Made by a program: the position numbers and the translations under genes
Assembly (NCBI GenBank): GCA_021797775.1
Contig: JAJZZC010000022.1
Location: forward strand, 1-38,457
DNA from: Bacillota bacterium
GTDB taxonomy: Bacteria > Bacillota > Sulfobacillia > RBS10-35 > JAJYVN01
DNA length: 38,457 bases
Reading direction: 5' to 3'
The notes under the pieces: model-generated
The model's input: only the letters and a program-made list of their open reading frames with translations
What the model was told of the DNA's origin: nothing
The model's database searches: none
Shown here: in pieces, positions 8,745 through 16,362 of the stretch
Layout: each line of letters begins with the position of its first letter
Numbering within the stretch: the stretch's first letter is position 1

Positions 8745-8895
8745 CGTACGTGCCGGTTCGCGTAGCCCGAGTCCGCCTGTCGCCTACAGCCCCGCAAGGG
8801 GCAAATCCGAGGCCGAAAGGGGCGAAAGCCTGGTTGGGCGGACGGTGTGAACGGGCCGAGAGTGCGGTCTGTGCACATTTTTTGTAACCAGGTTC
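8745..8895 (+). promoter_or_regulatory. Candidate structured cis-regulatory RNA, copy 1
   Basis: A block shared with 28424-28572, including AGCCCGAGTCCGCCTGTCG, GGGGCAAAT, GCCGAAAGG, CTGGTTGGGCGGA and TAACCAGG. Pairing: outer stem GTCCGCC (8771-8777) with GGCGGAC (8837-8843); hairpin GCCCC-GCAA-GGGGC (8789-8802); inner stem AGGC/GCCT (8810-8813 with 8828-8831) around CC-GAAA-GG. CCTGGTT (8829-8835) is complementary to AACCAGG (8886-8892), which covers the presumed ribosome site of the GTG at 8900, and it overlaps the 3' side of the inner stem, so the two pairings exclude each other. This looks like a translational switch. It does not match the c-di-GMP, SAM, cobalamin or guanidine consensus as remembered. 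Confidence 0.6.
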
Positions 8896-8899
8896 CCGT

Positions 8900-9856
8900 G
8901 TGTATACGGAACTGGGTGTCGCGCGCCTGAAGACCGGCGAGCCGATCCGCCTCGGGGCGGTGGAAGCGCCCGACGCCGAGTGGGCGCCCCGCTTGCGCGC
9001 CCTGCTCGGGCACAAACCGCCTGTCTACCTCTACCACATTGAGCGCTCGCTCCTGGAGCCCCTGGACGACCTGGAGACGCTGTACTACGTCGGTGACGTG
9101 GATGGGGTACCCGTCACGGTGGCCATGGTGGCGGGCGGGCACGGCGCCGGAATCTTCGGCCACGTGTATACCGTGCCGGCTTGGCGGCAGCGAGGGGCAT
9201 CGGGGCTTCTGCACGAGGCGCTCGCCGCCGACGTTCGCAGTCGCGGCTACCGTGCACTGTCCCTGGGCACGAACCCTGATGGCCACGCACGCCGTATCTA
9301 CGAGGCCATCGGCTTTCACCAGGTGGTGCCTGGCAGCGGCGATATGATCTGGCGTGCGGACGGGCAGCCCGGCCCGGGGCCGGGGGTGATCACCGTAGGC
9401 CCCGCCCGCTGGGGCGACTGGGGCTGGGTCAGCGAGTCCTCTTGCGCGCCGATCGAGGCAGGGGAGGAACTGCCGCGCAGCACGCTGTTGCGCGTGCGCG
9501 CGGCGGGGCACGTTGAGTCGGCATACGTGGAGGCGATGCGCGGGGGCGCGGACCTGCACGTGCTGCGTGTGGGCGCGGCGGCCGTCGGTTGGGCCGCCCT
9601 CCTGCGGGGCCCCGCGGCGGCGGTGGGCGCGGCGGCGCTGGAATGGTACGCGCGGCCGGGCTACCGCGCCGAGGCCGCCCGTCTGCTCAGTGGGCTGGAG
9701 TGGCCGGACCAACCCGTCGTCTGCGCGCTGGCCGGGGGCCCGGGCTACCGGGCCGAGGGATTGGCCGCCCACGGCTTCCGCGAGGTGGGGCGCTGGCCGC
9801 GTTGGTGGGACGTGGGGCGGGGCCGCGAAGACGCGGTGGTGTGGGCGCGGGCGTAG
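8900..9856 (+). CDS. GNAT-family N-acetyltransferase (two GNAT-like halves)
   Basis: 318 residues. The N-terminal half is a recognisable GNAT fold: strand LYYVGDVDGVPVTVAMVAGG, strand FGHVYTVPAWRQRGASGLLHEAL (the acetyl-CoA pyrophosphate loop, R-Q-R-G-A-S, close to the Q/R-x-x-G-x-G/A consensus) and RRIYEAIGFHQV (motif B). The C-terminal half (residues ~165-318) has a similar but degenerate order, ending RAEGLAAHGFREVGRWPRWW, so the gene probably arose by domain duplication with one active site lost. Start GTG at 8900, seven bases after AACCAGG. Acceptor substrate unknown. It is preceded by the structured RNA element at 8745-8895 and followed by a large palindrome. Confidence 0.85.
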   Translation: MYTELGVARLKTGEPIRLGAVEAPDAEWAPRLRALLGHKPPVYLYHIERSLLEPLDDLETLYYVGDVDGVPVTVAMVAGGHGAGIFGHVYTVPAWRQRGASGLLHEALAADVRSRGYRALSLGTNPDGHARRIYEAIGFHQVVPGSGDMIWRADGQPGPGPGVITVGPARWGDWGWVSESSCAPIEAGEELPRSTLLRVRAAGHVESAYVEAMRGGADLHVLRVGAAAVGWAALLRGPAAAVGAAALEWYARPGYRAEAARLLSGLEWPDQPVVCALAGGPGYRAEGLAAHGFREVGRWPRWWDVGRGREDAVVWARA

Positions 9857-9880
9857 GGGGTGCGCCGCGAAAGACCGCTA

Positions 9881-9912
9881 GGCGCCGCCCCCGGGGCCCC
9901 GGGGGCGGCGCC
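9881..9912 (+). terminator. 32-bp perfect palindrome after the GNAT gene
   Basis: A perfect self-complementary 32-base sequence (centre GGGGCCCC) 25 bases after the acetyltransferase stop, followed by GCAAGGGTTTTGG. The short T-run and position fit a Rho-independent terminator, although a perfect palindrome leaves little loop. Confidence 0.65.
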
Positions 9913-10465
9913 GCAAGGGTTTTGGTCGGGTGTCCGGTAGCGGCCCCGGCTCTTCAGGCGGCGCCTCCGTCGCAGGGGGCCGCTGCAAAGGTCCCCTTTC
10001 GCACGGTCCCCTCCCACCAGGGGGGGCTGAGTGGCCATCTCGCCCCCACAGGTTATCACCCGAGTGGCGGGACCGCTTGCTGCACGCCGCCCCCGGGGGC
10101 CGCCGCGCACGTCCTCTTTCGCGGGGCTTGTGCCGCAAGGCATTCTAGATCCAGCCCAGGCCGGCAACCGGCTTTTGCGCGATCCTCCCAGAGTGGCGCG
10201 TCTTCTCCATTTCGTCGCGGTGCGTGGACGGTTGGCGACGGCCGGCGGCTCCAGGTCGGAGGCGATGAGACCCTGGTCACCCGGGCAAGCCGCGTGTGCT
10301 GAGCCCCTCGTGGAGCGGCGCCCCGCGTTCACCCCAGCGACGGTCAGAAGGACGCGCCGCCTGGTGGGCGCCGGGAGAGCATCCTGGCGTGATGCGCCCT
10401 GCTCCGGGGCCGGGGATCATACGGGGCGTTCGCGGCGGAGTGGCGCCCACGCGGAGGGAGGACAA
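9913..10465. other. Gene-free leader of the MarC-type gene
   Basis: About 550 bases with several short GC-rich inverted repeats and no recognisable gene on either strand. Only the last 20 bases (GGAGGGAGGACAA before the ATG at 10466) have an assignable role, as the ribosome-binding site. Confidence 0.5.
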
Positions 10466-11092
10466 ATGCTCACCTTTTGGTTGCACGCCTTCCTGTCCGC
10501 GTTTGCCGTGATGAACCCCATCGGCAACGTGCCGGTCTTCCTCGCTCTCGTCGGCGGGCAGGCCCCGGGTGCACGCGAGCACGTCAACCGCCGGTCCGTG
10601 GCCGTGGCCGGGGGGATCATCCTGGCGTTTGCCATGGCCGGGACGGCGATCTTCCGGGCGTTCGGCGTCACCCTCAACGATTTCCGCGTTGCCGGCGGCA
10701 TCCTGCTTTTTGTCATCGCCTTCGGCCTCCTGCAGGGGCGGATGTCCGCCACCCATCATCCTCCGCCTGACGAGGTGCGCCGCTCGGACGACGACGACGT
10801 GGCGGTGACCCCACTGGGCACGCCGATGCTGGCGGGGCCCGGCACCATCGCCACGGTCATGGCGTTGAGCGCGCAACCACCGTTGCTGGCCCACACGCTC
10901 CTGACGCTGCTGGCCTTTGTCCCGGTCCTCGCGGTCACCTGGGGGCTCTTCCACTACGCTGTCGAGGTGGAGGCTCGCCTGGGCCACACGCTGATCAGCG
11001 TCATCACCCGCATGATGGGCCTCCTGCTGACCATCGTCGCCGTGCAGATGGTGTCCGCCGGTGTGCACGGGCTTTTCCCCCGGTTGGGGTGA
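10466..11092 (+). CDS. MarC family (UPF0056) integral membrane protein
   Basis: 208 residues, the normal length of MarC proteins, with six hydrophobic segments. Family landmarks are FAVMNPIGNVPVFLALVGG near the N-terminus and the second half-repeat motif TPLGTPMLAGPGTIATVM, which mirrors it; the two halves form an inverted repeat typical of the LysE-like superfamily. A short acidic cytoplasmic loop (EVRRSDDDDV) separates them. MarC proteins sit in the cytoplasmic membrane; transport of amino acids or small solutes is suspected but not established, and the old multiple-antibiotic-resistance assignment was withdrawn. The start at 10466 has an excellent GGAGGGAGGA ribosome site. Confidence 0.92.
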   Translation: MLTFWLHAFLSAFAVMNPIGNVPVFLALVGGQAPGAREHVNRRSVAVAGGIILAFAMAGTAIFRAFGVTLNDFRVAGGILLFVIAFGLLQGRMSATHHPPPDEVRRSDDDDVAVTPLGTPMLAGPGTIATVMALSAQPPLLAHTLLTLLAFVPVLAVTWGLFHYAVEVEARLGHTLISVITRMMGLLLTIVAVQMVSAGVHGLFPRLG

Positions 11093-11180
11093 GAGGACCC
11101 CCTGGGCTCCGGGGCGGCGGCCGGGCAAGGGCGCGCGAGGCGGCGAGGGAATCGCCTATCGCACAGGCGATCCACCGAAC

Positions 11181-11243
11181 GGGCCCGGCCTTGGGGGGGG
11201 CGACGGCCGGGCCCGCGAGGGACGGCCCGTCATGTGGGCCGTC
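11181..11243. terminator. Two hairpins between convergent genes
   Basis: A 10-bp perfect stem (11181-11190 with 11205-11214) is followed by an 8-bp stem (11221-11228 with 11236-11243). A third, 7-bp hairpin ATCGCCT/AGGCGAT lies just before them near 11152. They fill the 170-base gap between the MarC gene and the convergent sulfatase-fold gene and probably terminate transcription from both sides. Confidence 0.6.
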
Positions 11244-11263
11244 TCCGAGTTCCCGGCTCCCGC

Positions 11264-12688
11264 CTATCCCACGCTCCCCGACCCGAGCTCGTACCGGCCC
11301 ATGAGCCCCTTGACCGCGCGCACCCGCTGGCGCAGGAACTGCGGGGCGACGCGGGCCAGCAGCCCCTGCGCCACCGCCGGCGCCTCGTCGATGCGATTGG
11401 TCCGCTCCCGCGGGTCCGCTCGCAGGTCGTAGAGTTCGTCCGGCTCGTCGCCTGGCCGCCGCACGTACGACCAGCGCCCGTCGCGCACCGCGCGGTCCAC
11501 CGCCGCGTGGAACCCGGACACCGTCACGTCGCGGTGGGTCTCCGCCCCGCCTGCGGCCACGTCGCGGAAGCTGCGTCCCGTCATGGTCTGGCCATAGGCG
11601 CCGAGGCCCAGGAGGTCGAGCAGCGTCGGCAGGACGTCGGGGTACTGGACGAGGGTGTCGGTGACCCCGCGGCGGCCGCCAGGCAGGTGCAGCATGAACG
11701 GCACTTTCAGCAACTCGGAGTACATGCGGTCGGGCCCCTTGAGGAACTTGCCATGGTCGGCCAACGGGTGCCCGTGGTCGGCCAGCACAAGGACGACGCT
11801 GTCCTCCAGATAGCCTTGCTCTGCCAGTGCGGCCAAGACCTGGCCGAGGGCGGCGTCGACCGACGCCACCTCGCCCGCGTACAGGCCGCGGATCTGGTCG
11901 ACCTGCTCCGGCGTCGCCCAGTCGAGGGCGCGCCCACCCATCGGCATGACCAGCCGCGGCCCGGCGTAGCCAGCCGGGCGGTACAGGTCGAACGGGGCGG
12001 GCGGGTCCCACGGCTCGTGCGGGTCGAACGAATCGATCCACAGGAACACCGGGCGCCGGTCGCGGTTGGCGCGCAGCCAGTGCACCGCGCGGTCGGCGAC
12101 CTGCGCCGCGAACCAGTCGCCCGGCCGGTCCCGGCCGAAGCCGTCGGTGTTTGCCAGGTACTGGGCGACACGCCCGCGCCACCGCGCGTCATAACCCGGC
12201 GTCACGTAGTCGTCGACCGAGCGCCGGGTCGGCGCGGACACCCACGGGTCGTACTCGTTGCCGCGGATCCACTCGTAGGCGTGAAACCCGCGGTGGAAGT
12301 TCATCCCTGGCGCGCGGTAGTGGTAGGTGTCGCTGACCAGGGCGCAGGTGTAGCCTTCGGCGGCCAGGATCTCCGCCGCCGTCAGGTCTGTCGGCACCAG
12401 CGGCTGCCAGGCGCGCTGGTGCAGACCGAAGTGCCCGGTCATCAGTTCGTGCCGGATCGGGATGGTGGGGATGTTGCAGGGGTATGCGTTGGTGAAGCAG
12501 AGCGAGTGGGCGGCGAAGGCGTCGAGACCCGGTGTGGCGGGCGGCCGCAGGCCCGCGAAGACGGGGGCGTCCGCCGCGGCTCCGACGCCCGTCCCCCCGC
12601 CCAGGCGGCGGTAGGCGCCCACGTGGTCCTGCCGCAGGCTGTCGATACACACGACGATCAGGTTCGGTCGGCGCGGCAACGGTCCCAC
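11264..12688 (-). CDS. Sulfatase-superfamily hydrolase with Thr in place of the formylglycine residue
   Basis: 474 residues of the alkaline phosphatase/sulfatase fold. Metal-binding N-terminus PNLIVVCIDSLRQDHVGAY; DSFDPHEPWDPP in the middle; VVLVLADHGHPLADHGKFLKG as the second metal box; and C-terminal DELYDLRADPRERTN, typical of arylsulfatase-like proteins. The nucleophile region reads NIPTIPIRHELMTG, so the C/S-x-P-x-R motif that is converted to formylglycine has Thr75 instead. Thr nucleophiles occur in phosphodiesterases and phosphoglycerol transferases of this superfamily, so a phosphate-ester substrate is more likely than a sulfate ester (inference). No signal peptide, so cytoplasmic. 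The GTG at 12688 is used because homology begins at once; an AAGGGG ribosome site is close to it. Confidence 0.88.
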   Translation of the reverse strand: MGPLPRRPNLIVVCIDSLRQDHVGAYRRLGGGTGVGAAADAPVFAGLRPPATPGLDAFAAHSLCFTNAYPCNIPTIPIRHELMTGHFGLHQRAWQPLVPTDLTAAEILAAEGYTCALVSDTYHYRAPGMNFHRGFHAYEWIRGNEYDPWVSAPTRRSVDDYVTPGYDARWRGRVAQYLANTDGFGRDRPGDWFAAQVADRAVHWLRANRDRRPVFLWIDSFDPHEPWDPPAPFDLYRPAGYAGPRLVMPMGGRALDWATPEQVDQIRGLYAGEVASVDAALGQVLAALAEQGYLEDSVVLVLADHGHPLADHGKFLKGPDRMYSELLKVPFMLHLPGGRRGVTDTLVQYPDVLPTLLDLLGLGAYGQTMTGRSFRDVAAGGAETHRDVTVSGFHAAVDRAVRDGRWSYVRRPGDEPDELYDLRADPRERTNRIDEAPAVAQGLLARVAPQFLRQRVRAVKGLMGRYELGSGSVG

Positions 12689-13083
12689 ACCCCTTCTGGA
12701 GGCCGTTCCCCTGGGCGCTCGGCCACAGGGAACGGCCCTCCCTTCTCTTCCGGGCGAGCTGCCGCCTGCCGGGACTCCTGTGCCCGCAGGGTGGCGTCAT
12801 TCCGCCAGGGGGCTTGGGGGGTCGAACGATGGCGCGCGCGGCCGTGCGGTGGTGGGCGGGGGCACCCGCTGCCCGCCCCGGTGCCTGCCACCGCAACGGC
12901 CGCACGATTTCGGCGGAGGGGCGACCACGGTGGCGGTGCACGGAGGGGCTCCCCAGAGCCGCCGTACGCCCCGAGTTGTCGCCAACCGCTGCCAGCCCGC
13001 GGCGTACCGCAAGCCGAACACCCGATGGGCAGGGCAGACCCGGGCCCGAGAGAGCCTGGCAGAGGCCGCAGCGATGCATCCCC
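12689..13083. other. Gene-free stretch between divergent genes
   Basis: About 395 bases upstream of the sulfatase-fold gene. No coding sequence was recognised on either strand. The right edge is an IS200/IS605-like end. Confidence 0.5.
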
Positions 13084-13114
13084 GAACTCCCCGGCTTTAG
13101 CCGTGGGGAGGTTC
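13084..13114 (+). mobile_element. Solo IS200/IS605-type terminal hairpin
   Basis: GAACTCCCC-GGCT-TT-AGCC-GT-GGGGAGGTTC forms an imperfect hairpin (outer stem with one bulge, GGCT/AGCC on top). The CCCCGGCTTTAGCCGTGGGG pattern is characteristic of the right end of IS200/IS605/IS1341 elements carrying tnpB. No tnpA or tnpB remains nearby, so this is a relic or a chance look-alike. Confidence 0.45.
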
Positions 13115-13117
13115 AGA

Positions 13118-13146
13118 TTGACAGCGGGGCGGATTCCAGATATTCT
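13118..13146 (+). promoter_or_regulatory. Sigma-70-type promoter for the coiled-coil protein gene
   Basis: Perfect -35 box TTGACA (13118-13123), a 17-base spacer and the -10 box TATTCT (13141-13146, four of six consensus bases), 39 bases before the ATG at 13185. It begins directly beside the IS605-like end, so the promoter may have been delivered by that element. Confidence 0.65.
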
Positions 13147-13184
13147 CAAGTCGGGGTCGGCACGTACGGAGGCGGTGAGATGCC

Positions 13185-13532
13185 ATGGCGGCTGTAGAGG
13201 TTGCCGCGACCAACGGACCCGGCGGGCCAGAGCGCGCGGCGTCCATCGACGCCTCGTGGCTCATCCTGCAACGTCTGGACGACCTGCGCCGGGCGCAGGA
13301 CGAAGTGCGCGTAGATCTCAAGGCATTGGGCGCCAAGGTGGAGCGGCAGGGCGCCGACCTGGACGCGAAGATGGAGCGGCAGGGCGGCGCCCTCGACGCG
13401 AAGATGGAGCGGCACTACACGGCCCTCGACGCCAAGATGGACCGGCTGCGCGGCGAGCAGCGCTGGTTCATCGGGGTGTTGCTGGTGGCCATCCTGGGCC
13501 TGCTCACGAAGGTCCTCCTTCCCGGCGCTTGA
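13185..13532 (+). CDS. Small coiled-coil protein with C-terminal membrane anchor
   Basis: 115 residues. A short Gly/Pro-rich N-terminus is followed by DASWLILQRLDDLRRAQDEV and then an 11-residue degenerate repeat (AKVERQGADLD, AKMERQGGALD, AKMERHYTALD, AKMDR), which predicts a parallel coiled coil. A single C-terminal hydrophobic segment, WFIGVLLVAILGLLTKVLL, places the tail in the cytoplasmic membrane with the coiled coil inside. Such tail-anchored coiled coils resemble DUF1640/haemolysin-XhlA-like helper proteins, but no precise family is claimed. The start has GGAGGCGGTGAG nearby and a promoter with a perfect -35 box. A frameshifted paralogue lies at 32005-32278. Confidence 0.75.
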   Translation: MAAVEVAATNGPGGPERAASIDASWLILQRLDDLRRAQDEVRVDLKALGAKVERQGADLDAKMERQGGALDAKMERHYTALDAKMDRLRGEQRWFIGVLLVAILGLLTKVLLPGA

Positions 13533-13603
13533 CCCCGTGCGGTGCTCCGGCGGTGGCACCGGGGGCAAGCGCGCGGCGTGCCGCAGAGGCGCCCTGCCTG
13601 GGC

Positions 13604-13614
13604 GGGGGGGGGGG
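13604..13614 (+). repeat. Run of eleven G
   Basis: A homopolymer of eleven G in the gap (13533-13684) between two convergent genes, beside a 6-bp CGGTGC/GCACCG hairpin near 13538-13559 that may terminate the coiled-coil gene. Prone to slippage, so its exact length should be treated with caution. Confidence 0.7.
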
Positions 13615-13684
13615 TGCAGAGGCCGCCACCGCCACCGCGCCCGGGCCACTTGCGTTGCTCGCGTCTGCCCTCTCCCGCCCCCCG

Positions 13685-14458
13685 CTACACCCCTTCCATG
13701 GCGTCATCCTCCAGGCGGCTTCCCCGGTCGGCCGCCCATGAGGCGAACGCCGCCCACAGCGCGCCGGTGTGGCTCTGGAGTTCGCCAGGGGTGGCGCACA
13801 GGGCCAGCAGCCCCTCGACGTGGTGCCCGTAACCCTCGGGTAGGGCGGGTAGCCGGGCACTCTCGGCGAACAGCGTGCGGCTCGAAAGATAGCGGAAGCG
13901 GTTCACGAGTCCCACAGTGTTGGCGGCCCAGAAGGCGACCTGCCGCGCCTCGTGCGCGGCCGTGCCCCCGTCGTCGCCCGCGGTGAACAGCTTGTACACG
14001 TGCTCGTACATGTCGGCCAGCGAATCACGGGCCAGCGCCATGAAGTCGGCCCGTTCCTCGGCGGCCTGGCCCAGGGCGCGGAGTTCCGCGTAGAGCCCGG
14101 CCGGGTCGTGCAGCACCCGCGCTGTGAACAATGCATCGCCGACGCAGGGCCAGGTGTAGTCGACCTCCGCGGCGTCCCGCCGGGCGCGTTCGACCGTGAC
14201 CACGCTGACGCCGACGAACATCCCACGGTGCAGGAAGGCGTACCAGCGGTGCTCCTCGCCGCCCGCCAGCACCGCCCGCAGTTCCAGGTCCGATTCCGCG
14301 CGGTCCAGGCCCTTTGCGGTCGAACCCTCCAGCGCCACCGCCAGCAGGCCCGCCGCGTACCGCGCCCGGAGACGGCCGAGGACGCGGTCGGCGACCGCCA
14401 GCCGTTGCTCTGTCGTGAAGCGGGGCGGCCGCCACGCTTCCATCATGCTACCGTTCAT
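13685..14458 (-). CDS. Kanamycin-nucleotidyltransferase-like protein (ANT(4')-type fold)
   Basis: 257 residues from the ATG at 14458. The N-terminal nucleotidyltransferase box reads ALEGSTAKGLDRAESDLELRAV, matching the G-S-x(n)-D-x-E/D metal-binding pattern. A second acidic strand is GVSVVTVERARRDAAEVD, followed by DYTWPCVGDALFTARVLHD. The helical C-terminal domain resembles staphylococcal kanamycin nucleotidyltransferase along its length, including LPALPEGYGHHVEGLLAL and ALWAAFASWAADRG. The family transfers AMP to aminoglycoside hydroxyls, and length and order agree; chromosomal relatives in environmental bacteria often have no proven resistance role. The ribosome site is weak; ATGs at 14446 and 14443 are alternatives. 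Confidence 0.82.
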   Translation of the reverse strand: MNGSMMEAWRPPRFTTEQRLAVADRVLGRLRARYAAGLLAVALEGSTAKGLDRAESDLELRAVLAGGEEHRWYAFLHRGMFVGVSVVTVERARRDAAEVDYTWPCVGDALFTARVLHDPAGLYAELRALGQAAEERADFMALARDSLADMYEHVYKLFTAGDDGGTAAHEARQVAFWAANTVGLVNRFRYLSSRTLFAESARLPALPEGYGHHVEGLLALCATPGELQSHTGALWAAFASWAADRGSRLEDDAMEGV

Positions 14459-14678
14459 ACCACCACGCGGAGGCGTGCGTCTAGGTGCAGACTCCATACG
14501 GCGCAAAGGGGATCCACCGTCCGGGTGTGCCCGAATGCGCGGCGCAAACCCTGGGCCTGCGCCTTGGGGTGCGCCGTGTGGCCCGTGTCTCGCCCGGCCT
14601 GCGACAGCGGCCGGCGGCACCATGCGAACATGCTGGACGCGTCTACGCCGCAGCCGGCAGGTGGGCTTCTGCCCGGGC

Positions 14679-14826
14679 GCGGCGCTCCGAGCCAGCGCGC
14701 CGCACGCGCGGGCGCATCTGCGGTCGACCTGGTGCTGGCCCCGCGACAGCCGTGCTCCGCCGCGTTCCGGCCGAAAGGCCCCCGGCAGAGAGTGATGACA
14801 CCCTGCTGCCGCCCAGGGCCGGGCTC
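14679..14826 (+). repeat. Dispersed leader repeat, copy B
   Basis: Matches 7071-7205 through GCGCGGGCGCATCTGCGG and CGACCTGGTGC/GGCCCCGCG. It goes on with GGCC-GAAA-GGCC near 14769-14780 and then a GGCAG/CTGCC hairpin. Confidence 0.55.
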
Positions 14827-15028
14827 AGCTGGTAGTCGGCAGATCGAGGGGCGGACGGGCGCTCCGGGGCCCCGGGCGCGGGGCGCACGGCGGGCGCCGC
14901 CTCGCGGAACCGCCTACGGTCCACTGGGGCGCCCACGCCCGAGGGCGCCCGTCCCGAGCGGATGGCGCCGATCTGTGTCCCTGTTCAGATCCCAAGCCCC
15001 CGGCAGAGAGTGACGCCACCCTGCCGCC
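14778..15028 (+). repeat. Pair of ~33-base direct repeats in the leader
   Basis: CCCCCGGCAGAGAGTGA (about 14779-14795), followed by a variable base pair and CACCCTGCTGCC, is repeated at about 14997-15028 as CCCCCGGCAGAGAGTGA and CACCCTGCCGCC. Each unit can fold as a GGCAG/CTGCC hairpin. The second lies 72 bases before the GTG start of the enolase-superfamily gene. Possible tandem protein-binding sites or RNA aptamers. Confidence 0.6.
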
Positions 15029-15099
15029 AACCTCCAGGGCGGCAGGAGGGACGGGGCGCCGCCCGGAACTCTGGCCCGGCCAAAGGGGGTGGTGCCGGC

Positions 15100-16362
15100 G
15101 TGGACCTGACGGTACAGGAAGTCGAGCGCATCTGGGTCGATCTGCCCTACCGCGAGGTGCCGGCGCGTCACATGGCGCGCGAACTGCCGCACTGGACGCT
15201 GTTTGAGATCTGCCGCGTGCGCCTCGCCTGCGGGGTCGTCGGCTTCGGCGAGACGATGCCCTACTACACCTGGCGCGCGGTATCGGACGCGGCCGTCGCT
15301 TCGGTGCGCGGCAAGAGCGCCGCCGAGCGCATGTGGGACGATACCCTGGGCGCGGGGCTGCAGATGGCGCTCTTCGACGCCGTGGGTCGCGCCAACGAGG
15401 TGCCGTGCCACCGCCTCTTCGGAGAGCGGCATCGCGATCGCGCCTTCATCAGTTGGTGGGATATCGACATGACCGGCGCGGACTGGCTGCTCGAATGCCG
15501 CGAGGCCATGGCCCAGGGGTACACGAGCTTTAAGACCAAGGCACGCCCGTGGTTCGACCCCCACGAGCAGTGCGCGTTGCTGTCGCGCGAATTGCCCCCG
15601 TGGTTTCAACTGGACCTCGACTTCAACGGCATGCTGGTGAATACGGCGCAGGCCACCAAGCTGCTGTCGGAACTGGAACGCTACCAGCAGGTGGCCATCT
15701 TCGAGACGCCGATCCCGCAGGAGGATGTGCTCGGCAACCGCTTCCTGCGTCGCCAGACCCACGTGCCCATCGCCATGCACTACGGGTCGCCGCCCATCCT
15801 CACCGCCTTGCGCGAGGACATCTGTGACGGCTTCGTCATCGGCGGCGGAGCATCCCGTGTGCTGCGCGAGGCCGCCGTGGCGGCGGCCGCCGACAAGGTC
15901 TTCTGGCTGCAGTTGGTGGGGACCGGCATTACCGCCGTGTGGGCGCTGCACCTGGCGGCGGTCCTCTCGCACGCGCGTTGGCCGTCCATTAACTGCCACC
16001 AGCTCTTTACCCACCAGCTCGTGCGCCCGGCCATCGCGGTGGACAACGGCTTGGCGCCGGTGCCGGACGCCCCAGGGCTTGGGGTCGAGCTAGACGAGGA
16101 GGCCGTCGCGCGCTTCCGTATCCCGCCCAAGGCCAAGCCGTATCCGGCTCCCGGCCTGCTCATCGCCATCCGCTGGCCGTCGGGGGCCACCAGCTACTAC
16201 GCCCACGCACAGCAGTATTGGGACGAATTCCTGGGCGGGCGCCTGCCCCTGTTCCCGCGCGGCGTGCGCCTGGAGCAGGTGCCCGATGACGGCAGTCCCG
16301 GTTGGCGCGAACTGCAGGCGCGGGCCCGGGTGGGCGGCGTGCACGCGGGACGGGTGGGGTAG
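15100..16362 (+). CDS. Enolase-superfamily (mandelate racemase/muconate-lactonizing-like) protein with altered metal site
   Basis: 420 residues from the GTG at 15100 (AAAGGGGGTGG upstream). N-terminal capping domain (1-~110), then the modified TIM barrel. The K-x-K motif is intact (FKTKAR, K145/K147). The first metal ligand lies in LDLDFNG (D174, equivalent to the D-A-N-G motif) and the second in FETPIPQED (E202). The third position, normally D/E in an A-L-D-E-type strand end, reads AMHYG (H227/Y228), so the standard third carboxylate is missing. QLVGTGITAVWALHLA follows where the family has its next barrel strands. It probably binds an acid-sugar-like ligand, but the usual Mg-assisted dehydration or racemisation may be changed or lost. 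The stop codon lies inside a 21-bp terminator hairpin. Confidence 0.87.
   Translation: MDLTVQEVERIWVDLPYREVPARHMARELPHWTLFEICRVRLACGVVGFGETMPYYTWRAVSDAAVASVRGKSAAERMWDDTLGAGLQMALFDAVGRANEVPCHRLFGERHRDRAFISWWDIDMTGADWLLECREAMAQGYTSFKTKARPWFDPHEQCALLSRELPPWFQLDLDFNGMLVNTAQATKLLSELERYQQVAIFETPIPQEDVLGNRFLRRQTHVPIAMHYGSPPILTALREDICDGFVIGGGASRVLREAAVAAAADKVFWLQLVGTGITAVWALHLAAVLSHARWPSINCHQLFTHQLVRPAIAVDNGLAPVPDAPGLGVELDEEAVARFRIPPKAKPYPAPGLLIAIRWPSGATSYYAHAQQYWDEFLGGRLPLFPRGVRLEQVPDDGSPGWRELQARARVGGVHAGRVG

Larger units (their letters stand above)
14459..15099. other. Gene-free 640-base leader of the enolase-superfamily gene
   Basis: No convincing gene on either strand. It contains repeat copy B (14679-14826) and a second partial unit (14996-15028). 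The rest is GC-rich and full of short inverted repeats. Confidence 0.55.

Noticed and set aside
8745-8895. c-di-GMP-I riboswitch
   Set aside because: GGGGCAAAT, GAAA and GCGAAAGCC are suggestive, but the spacing and the conserved GGACGCAAAGCC segment do not fit and the stem order differs.
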